64,000 nucleotides of DNA, from NCBI RefSeq assembly GCF_003572205.1, contig NZ_QXNY01000002.1:961640-1025639 (forward strand), read 5' to 3'. Below the pieces are notes generated by a model that saw only the letters and a program-made list of their open reading frames with translations, was not told where the DNA came from and searched no databases. The translations under genes and the position numbers were made by a program. Origin of the DNA: Algihabitans albus (GTDB taxonomy: Bacteria; Pseudomonadota; Alphaproteobacteria; Kiloniellales; DSM-21159). Below are positions 24,321-34,030 of this stretch, one piece after another. Position 1 is the first letter of the stretch. Each line of letters starts with the position of its first letter.

Positions 24321-25644
24321 TCTTCTGCTCCTCGCCCGTCTTTCCAGTCTCCGCCGTCTTATCGGTGTCCGGCTGTTTGTCGCTGTCCGGTGCCGTCTTG
24401 GCGGAGGTCTTTTCCGGTTCCGTCTTGTCCGGGTCCGTTTTCTTCGCTGCCGTCTTCTTGGCCGCGGCTTTCGGGGCTGCGGCCTTTTTGGCGGCCGGCT
24501 TGCGCGCCGGCTCGAGATTCTCCAGGGCCGGATGAACGACCTTGCCGTCCTTGGCGATCAGCGTGCCCTTGACGATCTCGTCGTCCCAGTCGATCGCCAG
24601 ATCCTTCTTCTCCTTGTCGTAGAGCAGCGCCACGAAGTTGAAGAGGTTGTTGGCGTAGAGCATCGACGTGTCGCTGGCCAGCCGGCCCGGCAGGTTGTGG
24701 TAGGCTATGATCTTGACGCCGTGCTTGACAGCGACCTTGCCCGCCTCGCTGGCCTCCACATTGCCGCCGTTGTCGATCGCGAGATCGACGACCACTGAGC
24801 CCGGCTTCATGGACTTGACCATCTCCGTGGTCACCAGGCGTGGCGCGGCCCGGCCCGGGATCAGCGCGGTGGTGATGACCACGTCCATCTTCTTGATGGT
24901 CTCGGCGATCAGCTCGGCCTGCTTCTTCTTGTAGGCGTCGCTCATTTCCTTGGCATAACCGCCGGCCGATTCGGCCTGCTTGAATTCCTCGTCCTCGACC
25001 GCGACGAACTTCCCGCCGAGAGACTCGACCTGCTCCTTGGCGGCCGGACGCACGTCGGTCGCCGAAACCAGAGCGCCGAGACGCTTGGCGGTGGCGATGG
25101 CCTGCAACCCGGCAACGCCGGCGCCCATGACGAGCACCTGGGCCGGCGCAACCTTGCCGGCCGCCGTCATCATCAGCGGAAAGGCCCGGCCGAACTCGGC
25201 CGCGGCGTCGACCACCGCCTTATAGCCGGCGAGATTGGCCTGGCTGGAGAGCACATCCATCGACTGCGCACGGGTGATGCGCGGCATAAAGTCCATGGCG
25301 AAAGCGGTGACCCCAGCCTCGGCCAGCGCCTTCATCTCTTCGAGCGAGCGATAGGGATCCAGGATCGCCGCAAGCAGCGACCCTTTCGGCAGATCGGCGG
25401 CGTCCTTGGCCTCGGGCCCGCGGACCTTCAGCACCAGTTTCGCGTCCTTGAGGGCGGCGGCGGCATCGCCGGCAATCTCGGCACCTGCTTCCTTGTAGGC
25501 CGCATCGACGAAGGCAGCACCGTTGCCGGCGCCCTTCTCGACCGCGACCTGAATGCCCAGGCCGATCAACTTCTTCACGCTTTCGGGGGAAGCGGCCACA
25601 CGCGTTTCCTGCGTGCGCCGCTCCTTGAGGATGGCGATCTTCAT
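24310..25644 (-). CDS. pntAA: NAD(P) transhydrogenase subunit alpha, NAD-binding part, with low-complexity tail
   Basis: A 444-residue cytoplasmic subunit. The NAD(H) domain has [40 protein letters not shown] and the [15 protein letters not shown] block. The catalytic domain ends near residue 378. The last 65 residues are an unusual tail: first Lys/Ala repeats ([20 protein letters not shown]), then Asp/Glu/Lys/Thr-rich sequence. The tail is longer than in most PntAA and is probably disordered. First gene of the operon, overlapping pntAB by 11 bases. Confidence 0.93.
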   Translation of the reverse strand: MKIAILKERRTQETRVAASPESVKKLIGLGIQVAVEKGAGNGAAFVDAAYKEAGAEIAGDAAAALKDAKLVLKVRGPEAKDAADLPKGSLLAAILDPYRSLEEMKALAEAGVTAFAMDFMPRITRAQSMDVLSSQANLAGYKAVVDAAAEFGRAFPLMMTAAGKVAPAQVLVMGAGVAGLQAIATAKRLGALVSATDVRPAAKEQVESLGGKFVAVEDEEFKQAESAGGYAKEMSDAYKKKQAELIAETIKKMDVVITTALIPGRAAPRLVTTEMVKSMKPGSVVVDLAIDNGGNVEASEAGKVAVKHGVKIIAYHNLPGRLASDTSMLYANNLFNFVALLYDKEKKDLAIDWDDEIVKGTLIAKDGKVVHPALENLEPARKPAAKKAAAPKAAAKKTAAKKTDPDKTEPEKTSAKTAPDSDKQPDTDKTAETGKTGEEQKNGD

Positions 25645-25812
25645 CGGGCTCCGACTCGTCCAGTGGCGGGCCGACCCGGACGGGCCGACGCAGAGCGGAG
25701 CGTACCATGCCGCGCCCGCCTGCCTCAGGCAAGTCTCGCCTCGGTGTTAGCGACCGGTTCCGCCTGTCGCTTGTACGTGTGGCCGACCCGTATGTACGTT
25801 ATTCGATCCGGG

Positions 25813-26874
25813 TCAGGCCGCGCTCGAACGAACTCCGTCATCCGATGCCCGCGTCGGAACGAGCGCCCGGACCAGGCGGCTCATTTCAAGCGTTCCAACC
25901 GGCTCGCCATCGCGCAGGACGCAAAACCTCGTGGCGACATCCCCGTCTGCCTTGGCGATGACGGACTCAAGCGTATCGTCGTGATCGACCTCGCCGCTAT
26001 AGCTGCCGCGCCCCACATCACCTTGCTGCATCACGGAGCGCACCCTCAGGACGCGGGCCCGGTTGATGTCGCTCACGAAATCTTCGATGTAGCCGTCGGC
26101 CGGCTTCAGCAGGATGTGCTGCGGCTCACCCTGCTGGACGACGCAGCCTTCGTTCAAGATCACCAGGTGATCGGCAAGCTTGAGCGCCTCGTCGAGATCG
26201 TGGGTAATGAACACGATGGTTTTTTGCAGCTCTCGCTGCAGCTGGACAAGCAAGTCCTGCATATCGGTCCGGATCAGCGGATCGAGAGCGGAAAAGGCCT
26301 CGTCCATGAGCATAACCTCGGAGTTGGACGTCAAGGCACGGGCGATACCGACACGTTGCTGCATGCCGCCGGACAACTGCCGGGGATAATGGTCGCCGTA
26401 GCCGTCGAGACCGACCCGCTCAAGCCAATGGTTGGCTTCGCTTTCGTAGTCTTCGCGCCGGTAGCCCCGGGTCGCCAGGGCCATGCCGGCGTTTTCGAGA
26501 ACGCTGCGGTGCGGCAGCAAGGCGAACTTCTGGAAGACCATCGACATGCGTTCTTGACGCAGATGCCGCAGTTCATCCTGCGTGAAATTCAGCACATTGT
26601 CCCCATCGACCCAGATCTCACCCGCCGTCGGCTCGATCAGGCGATTGAGATGGCGAATCAGCGTCGATTTACCGGAGCCGGACAATCCCATGATGACCGT
26701 GATCTCGCCGGCCTTCATATCGATGTTGATGTCCTTCAGCCCCAAGACATGGGCGCGCCTTTCGAGCAGGTCCTGTTTGCCCATGCCCGCACGCACGTCG
26801 GCCAAGGCCGCCTCCGGGTCGATGCCGAAGATCTTGTAGAGACCGCGGATCGAAATCTTGATGTCTTCGCTCAT
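25813..26874 (-). CDS. proV: Glycine betaine/proline ABC transporter ATPase
   Basis: A 353-residue ATPase of the ProV/OpuAA type. The N-terminal helical extension (GLYKIFGIDPEAALADVRAG) is typical. Walker A is GLSGSGKST, the signature LSGGMQQRVGIARAL, and Walker B VMLMDEAFSALDP. A C-terminal CBS region (about 270-345) usually senses ionic strength. I start at 26874 because GGGAGGC precedes this ATG. It lies 14 bases after proW and ends the proX-proW-proV operon. Confidence 0.93.
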   Translation of the reverse strand: MSEDIKISIRGLYKIFGIDPEAALADVRAGMGKQDLLERRAHVLGLKDINIDMKAGEITVIMGLSGSGKSTLIRHLNRLIEPTAGEIWVDGDNVLNFTQDELRHLRQERMSMVFQKFALLPHRSVLENAGMALATRGYRREDYESEANHWLERVGLDGYGDHYPRQLSGGMQQRVGIARALTSNSEVMLMDEAFSALDPLIRTDMQDLLVQLQRELQKTIVFITHDLDEALKLADHLVILNEGCVVQQGEPQHILLKPADGYIEDFVSDINRARVLRVRSVMQQGDVGRGSYSGEVDHDDTLESVIAKADGDVATRFCVLRDGEPVGTLEMSRLVRALVPTRASDDGVRSSAA

Positions 26875-26888
26875 CGCAGAAGCCTCCC

Positions 26889-27926
26889 TCAATCGATCTT
26901 CTCGGGATTGATCCGCTGGAGCGACGCTTTCGTCACCCGATCGAGAATGACGGCCAGCAGAACGATGCCGAGACCGGCCACCAGTCCGACGCCGAGCTCG
27001 AGATTGCGGATGCCGCGCAGAACCAGAACGCCGAGCCCCGGCGCCGACACCAGGGATGCGATCACCACCATTGCCAGCGACATCATGATGGTCTGATTCA
27101 CACCGGCCATGATCGTCGGCAAGGCGAGAGGGACTTGGACGCCGAAGAGTTTCTGGCGTTCAGTCATGCCGAAAGCGTTGGCCGCCTCGACGACATCGGG
27201 GTCGACCTGCCGAATTCCCAGATCGGTCAGACGGATGACCGGGACGATGGCGTAGAGGATGATAGCGATGCCGTAGAGCTTCGACTCGGTAACGCTGAAG
27301 AGAAAGATCAACGGGATCAAATAAACGAACGGCGGCAGCGTCTGCAGCATGTCCAGCACGGGAATCGTGCCGCGCTTCATGGTGTCGCTGCGCGACATCG
27401 CGATACCGATGGGCACCCCCAGCAGCACGCAGAGAAATGCGCAGACAAAAATGATCGAGAGTGTCTGCATCGCGTAATCGTAGTGGTCGATAAACGCGAG
27501 GGCGAAGATGCACAGCGCGACGAAGGCAACGAGCTTGAGCGATCGCGACACGGCGTAGACCGCCGCCAGAAGTACCGGAACGATAACGAACCAGGGGGTG
27601 TTCAGAACCACGAAGAGCGACCCGTCTAGCAGCCAGCTAAGCGGTTGCGTGATCGGATCCAGAACGACCTTGAGACCGTCCTTCGCAGCGAGAAAGATCT
27701 CTTCCAATCCCTTGGTCACGTTGCGGGTCTGCGGCATCGCGTTGCAGGCTTGATGCAAGGTATCGAGCGATGGGAAGGGCAGCTCCCAGAGCGATTTCGC
27801 CGCCGCTTCGTCTCCGCCGGCACTTCGGCCCAACAGCTGGTCCATGGTCATGGGGCCGCCGCCGGCATCTCTGTCGCACCACTGGCGCAAGCCCAGAGTG
27901 TCGAAAACGACGTCGTAGCTCGCCAT
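26889..27926 (-). CDS. proW: Glycine betaine/proline ABC transporter permease
   Basis: A 345-residue inner-membrane permease with an N-terminal soluble part (about 100 residues) and at least six membrane segments. The coupling loop is EAANAFGMTERQKLFGVQVP. DMLQTLPPFVYLIPLIFLF and NQTIMMSLAMVVIASLV match ProW. It should move betaine or related osmolytes with ProV and ProX. Order on the transcript is proX, proW, proV, with a hairpin between proX and proW. Confidence 0.93.
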   Translation of the reverse strand: MASYDVVFDTLGLRQWCDRDAGGGPMTMDQLLGRSAGGDEAAAKSLWELPFPSLDTLHQACNAMPQTRNVTKGLEEIFLAAKDGLKVVLDPITQPLSWLLDGSLFVVLNTPWFVIVPVLLAAVYAVSRSLKLVAFVALCIFALAFIDHYDYAMQTLSIIFVCAFLCVLLGVPIGIAMSRSDTMKRGTIPVLDMLQTLPPFVYLIPLIFLFSVTESKLYGIAIILYAIVPVIRLTDLGIRQVDPDVVEAANAFGMTERQKLFGVQVPLALPTIMAGVNQTIMMSLAMVVIASLVSAPGLGVLVLRGIRNLELGVGLVAGLGIVLLAVILDRVTKASLQRINPEKID

Positions 27927-28020
27927 ATCTTACTGCTCTCCAAGGAGTTCCGGCGCTGCGTTCACCGGCTGAAACGACCGCGGGCATGCCGCGGGGCGTG
28001 CGGCGTCCACACGCTCGACC

Positions 28021-28060
28021 CAAGCAAAGAGAAAGGCAGGGCGGCCCAAGCTGCCCTGCC
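28021..28060 (-). terminator. Intercistronic hairpin between proX and proW
   Basis: GGCAGGGC (28035-28042) and GCCCTGCC (28053-28060) form an 8-bp stem. On the minus strand it is followed by TTTCTCTTTGC. It starts 17 bases after the proX stop. A partial terminator here would make more binding protein than membrane components, a common arrangement in ABC transporter operons. Confidence 0.6.
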
Positions 28061-28076
28061 CGTTCTCAAGCGGAAG

Positions 28077-29042
28077 CTACTGTAGAACGTTCGAGAGCTT
28101 CTGGCGGGCATCGTCGCTCAGCCAATCGGCCCAAACGTCCTGATGGGTCGTCAAAAAATAGACGGCTGCCTCTTCGGCCGAAGCACTGTTCTCGTCCTTC
28201 CAGGCGAGGACCGCGTTCATGGTGTCTGTCTCGAAGCTGATGTTGCTCATCAACTCCGCGATTTCCGGTTCCCGCTCCTTGAAGGCGGCGGTCACGCTCG
28301 TCAGCACCGGAGCGGCCGGAAAGTCCGAGACACCAGGGTTCGCCGCATCGGCATCCTGATTGGCGGCGTGAATCTCTTCGTCGTAGGAGCCGATCTCGAC
28401 GCGCGTCATGTCGAACTTTCCAAGCACGACAGTGGGGGCCCAATAGTAGCCGAACCAGGGTTCCTCGTTCTGGTAGGCCGCAGCCAAGGAGGTGGCGAGC
28501 GTCTCGCCCGAGCCATGGCTGAAAATCTCCATGTCGCCGCCCTCCAGGTTGAGCGCCCTCGTCAGGTTGTCGTTGACGATCCGGCATCCCCAACCGCTCG
28601 GGCAGTTGTGGAAGCGCCCTCCAACCAGATCGGGGTTTGCCATGATGCCTTCGATGGTCGTCAGTTCGGGATGCGCCTCGGCGAGATAGGTGGGAATCCA
28701 CCAGCCTTCGACACCGCCGGGCTGCAGAACCTCGGCGACGCGCTCAACCTTGCCTTCGGATTCAAGCCGCTCATAGACCTCGCCCGTCGAGTTAAGCCAA
28801 AGCTCGGTGACGATGTCGGGCTCTCCGTTCTCGGCAAGAGACGTCACTGCCGGGACCGTGTCAGACGGCACCGTCGTGACCTCGCAGCCGTAGCCCTGCT
28901 CCATGATGAAAGAGGCAACGGTGGTGACGACCTGCGCGGAGACCCAGTTCATTTCCGTGATGGAAACTTCGCCGCAGTCGGCCTGCGCCGTGACAGGAAA
29001 AGCGACAAGGCCGAACGCCAAGCTGATGGCGGTTTTCCTCAT
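28077..29042 (-). CDS. proX: Periplasmic glycine betaine-type substrate-binding protein
   Basis: A 321-residue binding protein with a Sec signal peptide (MRKTAISLAFGLVAFPVTAQA). The OpuAC/ProX fold shows in DIVTELWLNSTGEVYE, PSGWGCRIVNDNLTRAL and WFGYYWAPTVV. The Trp/Tyr-rich segments probably form the aromatic cage for quaternary amines. The start at 29042 has AGGGAGA upstream. First gene of the osmolyte ABC operon. Confidence 0.9.
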   Translation of the reverse strand: MRKTAISLAFGLVAFPVTAQADCGEVSITEMNWVSAQVVTTVASFIMEQGYGCEVTTVPSDTVPAVTSLAENGEPDIVTELWLNSTGEVYERLESEGKVERVAEVLQPGGVEGWWIPTYLAEAHPELTTIEGIMANPDLVGGRFHNCPSGWGCRIVNDNLTRALNLEGGDMEIFSHGSGETLATSLAAAYQNEEPWFGYYWAPTVVLGKFDMTRVEIGSYDEEIHAANQDADAANPGVSDFPAAPVLTSVTAAFKEREPEIAELMSNISFETDTMNAVLAWKDENSASAEEAAVYFLTTHQDVWADWLSDDARQKLSNVLQ

Positions 29043-29790
29043 TAACTGATGTCTCCCTCTGACCATGAAAATTTTCACTCGATGAGTTGCAACGGGCACT
29101 TTCACTCCCGCGTAAAGAACGATCTGTCTGCAGATGCACCGGGGGTCGGCAGTGCCGACGGTCGAAACGATATCTGCCGGAGAGATCGTCGGAACGGGAC
29201 GCAGCGAAACGCGGGCTGCACGCCACCGCTAGGACAATTCTAAGACCGCCAATCGAAACTTCAACCTCAGGCAGGCGAGACCCTCAATAACCGGCAGTGA
29301 ATAATCTTGAAATATCAGCAATATCTATGTAAACAGGGGCAAATATTTTATAATACATTATGTATTACTCAAGAAAATCTACAACATCTAAGAAAACATT
29401 AGAAATTATCTATATATTTCAACATTTCTGTACGGACATGATTTGGAATACCTCGAAACAGCCATCCGGCAACAGCCGTCAGAGCAGGAAGACCGAATTC
29501 GGTATCCGGCATCTGGTACCGACGGCACATCTGGTGCCGACCGCAACACAGGCCGTACCCCTTCGGCTCGATGCCCGATTTTCGCCAGCCGAGGGCGGCA
29601 AGAGGAGTCTCTGCCGACCAACGGCCAAGGCCCCCGATTGGTTCCGAAGATTTTATCCAATCGCTTTAAAGCTGAAGCGACTGACCAGGATTTTCCATCA
29701 TTGCCTGTTCAGTTGCCTGCGCCGACGACGCCGAATTCAAGGCCGCCAGCCACGTCGAGACCTTGACGGCGAGATTACGAGCCCCGACAG
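29043..29790. promoter_or_regulatory. Long non-coding region upstream of proX
   Basis: No convincing gene is present in these 748 bases. A perfect palindrome GTCGGCAGTGCCGAC (29145-29159, one-base centre) is about 100 bases upstream of proX and may be an operator. From about 29240 to 29450 the sequence is extremely AT-rich. Near 29510-29545 an imperfect direct repeat occurs (CATCTGGTACCGACGGCA followed by CATCTGGTGCCGACCGCA). Open frames here lack codon bias and homology. Confidence 0.4.
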
Positions 29791-30234
29791 CTAATCGCCC
29801 AGCTCTCGCTGGCGCATCGGCATGGCGTCGATGGTCTCGAATAGCTTGTCGGCCGGGATCGGGGTCTCGGACGCCAGCTTGGCCGCCCCATCCTTGCCGA
29901 CCAGAACGGCCTTGAAAGTACCGTCGGGTGCGTCGAAACGCTCGCGCAGAGCGACGGGATCCAACCCCGGCTCGGACAGGGCGTCGACCCGTACCGGCTC
30001 GACGCCGATCACCTCGACCGGCAAGAGGTCGCGATCGCTCACGTCGACGGAGTTACGCAGAAGCTGCTGCATCTGCTGTTCATAGTTATCGTCGACCACG
30101 GTCGGCGCGAAGACCACCAGAAGGCGGCTCTTCCCCTTGTAGTCCTCAAGCGGTTCAGCCAAAGCGCCTCCGCTCAGCAGGATGAAGGCGAAACAGGCAG
30201 CGATCGTCTTGGCGGCAGTGCCGGAAATGCTCAC
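29791..30234 (-). CDS. DUF4174-family exported protein
   Basis: About 147 residues from a GTG start at 30234, chosen for the AGGGA seven bases upstream; ATG 30267 is an alternative. A signal peptide (KTIAACFAFILLSGGALA) is followed by EPLEDYKGKSRLLVVFAP and a thioredoxin-like beta-alpha pattern including FKAVLVGKDGAAKLAS. This matches DUF4174, small periplasmic proteins related to thioredoxin-like folds but without a CxxC. Function unknown. It lies 80 bases downstream of the ABC1 kinase gene on the same strand. Confidence 0.75.
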   Translation of the reverse strand: MSISGTAAKTIAACFAFILLSGGALAEPLEDYKGKSRLLVVFAPTVVDDNYEQQMQQLLRNSVDVSDRDLLPVEVIGVEPVRVDALSEPGLDPVALRERFDAPDGTFKAVLVGKDGAAKLASETPIPADKLFETIDAMPMRQRELGD

Positions 30235-30314
30235 ACGAGGTCCCTCAGCTATATCCAAGGTCACCATGAAACCGTAGGACGGCCGGAGAATGGCGAGAGA
30301 ATTCCGTGAACTTG

Positions 30315-31721
30315 TTAGGGAATCTCTTCGGGCAACCCGACCTTCTTCAGGGCCGCCTTCTGGCGTTTTTCGAGCTGTTTGACATCGAAGCCCTCGATCA
30401 ACTCGTTGAAGACTCGGTGCCAATTGATCTCCGCCTGCAGGTGGATGAAGACGCTGCCGAGCCCGACCGCGGCGCGATCCATCAGCACGAACTCGCGCGG
30501 TGGCTTCACGCCGCCGTGCTTGCGCAGTTCACGATGCACGCGGCTGATCGTGCGCGCGCCCTCGGCACCGCTGGAGCCCTCGTGAATCGACTGAACCCGA
30601 TCCTCCAGCAGCGGCCGGTAGATGAAGCGGGCCCAGATGTTGAGGACCTGCAGCACCTCCTTCCGTTTCGCCGTCTCGCCGAAACCCCAGGCCGTGTAGG
30701 CCTGCACGGCCAGGTCGTCGTCCTCGTCGCGCAGGGCGTGATAGAGATCGATCACGCCCTTGATGAAGGCGGGGCGGAAGACCCGGATGCAGCCGAAGTC
30801 GAGCAGATTGACCGAGGCGTCGTCGTTGATGGTGTAGTTGCCGAGATGCGGATCGCCGTGGATGACGCCGTAGTAGTAGAGCGGCACGTACCAGGCGCGG
30901 AACATGTTCAGTGCCGCCCGGTTGCGCACCTCCTGATCCGGGTTGGCCTCGGCGAAGTCCAGCAAACGCCGCCCGTCCAGCCAGGTCATGGTCAGGATGC
31001 GCTTGCTGGTCAGCTCCATCAGCGGCTCGGGCGCCTGAACCTGCGCCTCCTTGGCAAGCATCAGGCGGTAGAGCGCGATGTGCCGGCCCTCGCGCTCGTA
31101 GTCCAGCTCCTCGTGCAGCCGGGCCACCAGTTCCTTGTAGATGTCGGAGGTATCGATGGTGGAATCGTACTGGCGGTAGACCCGGAAGGCCCAACGCAGT
31201 TGCTCGACGTCGGCCTCGACGTTGGAGGCCATGTCCGGATACTGCAGCTTAACCGCCAGTTCGCGGCCATCGTGGGACTCGCCGCGATGGACCTGTCCCA
31301 GCGAGGCCGCGGCGGCGGCCTCCTTGTCGAAACGCGCGAACTTCTTTTCCCAGCCGGCGCCCAACTCCGTGCGCATGCGCCGGCGCACGAAGGCCCAACC
31401 CATCGGTGGGGCGTTGTGCTGAAGCTCACGCAGCTCGCGGGCGTAGTCCTCGGGCAGAGCTTCGGGGATGGTCGCCAGGATCTGCGCCGCCTTCATAAGC
31501 GGGCCTTTCAGCCCGCCCAGCGCCTCGCGCAGTTCGCCCGAATGCTTTTTGGCATCGAGCTTGCGCCCGAACAGGCGCTTGCCCGCAAGCTGCGCCGCGA
31601 GCCCCCCCACCTGGCCACCGACCTGGGCGTAGCGCTTGACCCGGCGGGAGAAACGGGAGTCGTCGTCGAAGAGATCTTCGGAGTCACTGTCCAAGTCTGT
31701 TTCGCTCATGTCCTGCGGCAT
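30315..31721 (-). CDS. ABC1/AarF/UbiB-family atypical kinase
   Basis: A 468-residue atypical kinase. Features are GPLMKAAQIL (KxxQ motif), the Ala-rich loop KEAAAAASLGQVHRG in place of the Gly-rich loop, the HGDPHLGNY catalytic loop and LLDFG. Family members support ubiquinone synthesis or lipid metabolism, with weak ATPase activity. Start at ATG 31721 or 31709; both have GAGGGA-type sequence near. It sits between phaC and the DUF4174 gene on one strand; the link to PHA is only positional. Confidence 0.88.
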   Translation of the reverse strand: MPQDMSETDLDSDSEDLFDDDSRFSRRVKRYAQVGGQVGGLAAQLAGKRLFGRKLDAKKHSGELREALGGLKGPLMKAAQILATIPEALPEDYARELRELQHNAPPMGWAFVRRRMRTELGAGWEKKFARFDKEAAAAASLGQVHRGESHDGRELAVKLQYPDMASNVEADVEQLRWAFRVYRQYDSTIDTSDIYKELVARLHEELDYEREGRHIALYRLMLAKEAQVQAPEPLMELTSKRILTMTWLDGRRLLDFAEANPDQEVRNRAALNMFRAWYVPLYYYGVIHGDPHLGNYTINDDASVNLLDFGCIRVFRPAFIKGVIDLYHALRDEDDDLAVQAYTAWGFGETAKRKEVLQVLNIWARFIYRPLLEDRVQSIHEGSSGAEGARTISRVHRELRKHGGVKPPREFVLMDRAAVGLGSVFIHLQAEINWHRVFNELIEGFDVKQLEKRQKAALKKVGLPEEIP

Positions 31722-31848
31722 TCCCTCTTCGCCGCATGACATGGCGCCCGCCGCTCCCAAAGTCCATGGGGCGCCGACGGATGAGCGACCGGCGGGCTGC
31801 ACCAGGATCGGTGAAGGCGGGCGCCTTGGGGGCTTCTGGAAGCCGACG

Positions 31849-33831
31849 CTAGGGCTGGTGCACGTAGAGCCCCGGCGCCGGCTCCAACGGCGGGAAGCCG
31901 ACCTCCGTGTTGCCGAGCTGCGGCGGCGCGGCGCAGCTTCCGGAGCGCGCCACCAGCCAGGCGGCCCACTCCGGCCACCAGGACCCCTTGTGCACGGGCG
32001 TCTCGCGCTGCCAGCGGTCGGGGTCCTTGTAGTGCTCGCCGTCGTGGGCTGTGGCGACCTGGTAGATGCGGCGCGGATGCCCGACCGGGGTCACGATGCC
32101 GCCGTTGTGTCCGCCGGAGGTCAGCAGGAAAGTGACGTCGACATCGACCAGCAGATGAATCTTGTAGACCGATTTCCAGGGCGCGACGTGATCCTTCTGG
32201 GTGCCGACCGCGAAGATCGGCACCTCGATATCGGTCAGAGCCACGGGCCGGTCGCCGACCCGGTACTGGCCGCGTGCCAGGCGATTTTCGTGAAACAGCT
32301 CCTCCAGGTACTCGCCGTGCATGGCCGCCGGCATGCGGGTGGCGTCGTCGTTCCAGGCCATCAGGTCGTTCTTGTCGGCCCGCACGCCGAAGAAATACTC
32401 ATGCAGCAGACGCGAGTAGATCAGGTCGTTGGGCCGTAGCATCTGAAAGGCGCCGGACATCTGCTTGGTGTCCAGATAGCCCTGCTGCCACATCATATCC
32501 TTGAGGAAGGCAAGCTGACTGGAGTCGATGAAAAGGCTCAGTTCGCCCGGCTCGGTGAAATCGGTCTGCGCCGCCAGCAAGGTGACGGTCTTCAGCCGCT
32601 CATCGCCGTCGCGCGCCATCGCCGCCGCGCCGATCGACAGGAGCGTCCCGCCCAGGCAGTAGCCCAGCGAATGGGTCTTGGTCTCGGGCCCGCAGACCGC
32701 ACCGACGGCATCCATCGCGGCAGCGAGACCCAGCTCCAGATAGTCATCCATCCCGAGGTGCCGGTCGTCGCTGTCCGGGTTCTTCCAGGAGATGGCGAAG
32801 ACCGTGAATCCCTGCTCCGTCAGATAGCGGATCAGCGACTTCTCCGGCGAGAGGTCCAAGATGTAGTATTTCATGATCCAAGCCGGGACGATCAGGATCG
32901 GCTCGGGCCTCACCTTGTCCGTCTGCGGCGCATATTGGATCAGCTCGATCAGACGATTGCGGTAGACGACGCGGCCCGGCGTCGCCGCGACCTCGCGCCC
33001 CGGCCGGTATTGCCGGGTCCGCGCCGGCTTCTTGCCGGTCATGCGGTACTCGACGTCCTCGGCGAAGTTCTCGATGCCATGCAGCAGGTTGCTTCCGCCC
33101 TGCTCCAGGGTGGCTTTCTGCAACACCGGATTGGTCGCGAGGAAGTTGCTCGGCGCCCAAAGATCGAGCGCTTGGCGCGTCATGAAGGAGGTCACGGCTT
33201 CATGGTGGGGCGAGACACCGCGTACGTCGGTCGTCGCCTTCTCCCACCAGCGCTGGGTGAGGAGAAAGCCCTGGACCATGAGGTTGTAGGGCGGTTTCGT
33301 CCAGACCTCGTCTTCGAAGCGCTTGTCGCTTTTCTCCGGCGCGATCAGATCGGCCGTCGGCTGGCCGGACAGGGCATGCGCTGCGTAGAAGCCGAAGCGA
33401 ACCGCCTTGTTCCAAGCATACTGCCAGAGTTCGCCCTGCTTGCCGGGCGAGCAGGCCAGATTGATCGCCCAGTCGGAGTAAGCGAGATTCAGCGAGGCCG
33501 GCGACACGCCCTTGGTCAGGCGCGCGATCGTGGCATTGACCATACGGTCCAGATGCTCCGCCGCGAGATCGCCCTGTTCGTCCGGATCGCGCGCCGGAGG
33601 CTCGTGATAGACGTCGCTGGCCGGCGGCGGAACCGGTGTCGGTGGGGCGACCGCGACCGCCGCTCCATCGGTCACGGCCGGCACTTCCCGAGCAGGCGCG
33701 GCCGCGACACGGGAGCCGCCGTTCGTCTTAGCGGACGAGTCCCCGGCCGTCTTGCGTCGGGCGGCATCGCCCGCCTTGTATGCCGCCGGCTTACGCGGCC
33801 TTCCACCGCTCGGTTGGGACTGATCGGACAT
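31849..33831 (-). CDS. phaC: Polyhydroxyalkanoate synthase, class I type
   Basis: A 660-residue synthase that polymerises 3-hydroxyacyl-CoA. The lipase-like box SLGYCLGGTLLS holds the catalytic Cys near residue 390. The Asp is in QKDHVAPWKSV and the His in SGGHNGGIVTP. The first 110 residues are a disordered Pro/Ala-rich extension, longer than in classical PhaC. The tail SWWPEWAAWLVARSG is typical of this alphaproteobacterial subgroup. Start at 33831 is the first Met with good context. With Bdh at 61.4 kb it suggests PHB storage and turnover. Confidence 0.9.
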   Translation of the reverse strand: MSDQSQPSGGRPRKPAAYKAGDAARRKTAGDSSAKTNGGSRVAAAPAREVPAVTDGAAVAVAPPTPVPPPASDVYHEPPARDPDEQGDLAAEHLDRMVNATIARLTKGVSPASLNLAYSDWAINLACSPGKQGELWQYAWNKAVRFGFYAAHALSGQPTADLIAPEKSDKRFEDEVWTKPPYNLMVQGFLLTQRWWEKATTDVRGVSPHHEAVTSFMTRQALDLWAPSNFLATNPVLQKATLEQGGSNLLHGIENFAEDVEYRMTGKKPARTRQYRPGREVAATPGRVVYRNRLIELIQYAPQTDKVRPEPILIVPAWIMKYYILDLSPEKSLIRYLTEQGFTVFAISWKNPDSDDRHLGMDDYLELGLAAAMDAVGAVCGPETKTHSLGYCLGGTLLSIGAAAMARDGDERLKTVTLLAAQTDFTEPGELSLFIDSSQLAFLKDMMWQQGYLDTKQMSGAFQMLRPNDLIYSRLLHEYFFGVRADKNDLMAWNDDATRMPAAMHGEYLEELFHENRLARGQYRVGDRPVALTDIEVPIFAVGTQKDHVAPWKSVYKIHLLVDVDVTFLLTSGGHNGGIVTPVGHPRRIYQVATAHDGEHYKDPDRWQRETPVHKGSWWPEWAAWLVARSGSCAAPPQLGNTEVGFPPLEPAPGLYVHQP

Positions 33832-34030
33832 CGATGGACCTCGCGCTTTCGGCCGGGAGGGCGTTTCATGGAGCGTCGCTTCGGCGCATGATTTCGCACC
33901 AGCACACACGACCTGGCATTACGTCGGTCAAGTGCCAGTGACGCTTCCATGAAAGTTACGCGACAATCGCGGAGGCTGCCTCCTTAAGGTCGAGAGCGAA
34001 GTCCGGACGGGCCCGGCACCCGGCGGCCCG

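Noticed and set aside
29360..29794. 144-codon frame on the plus strand downstream of the AT-rich patch
   Set aside because: It starts in AT-rich non-coding sequence, has no ribosome site, and its codon use and composition change midway; no protein family is recognised.
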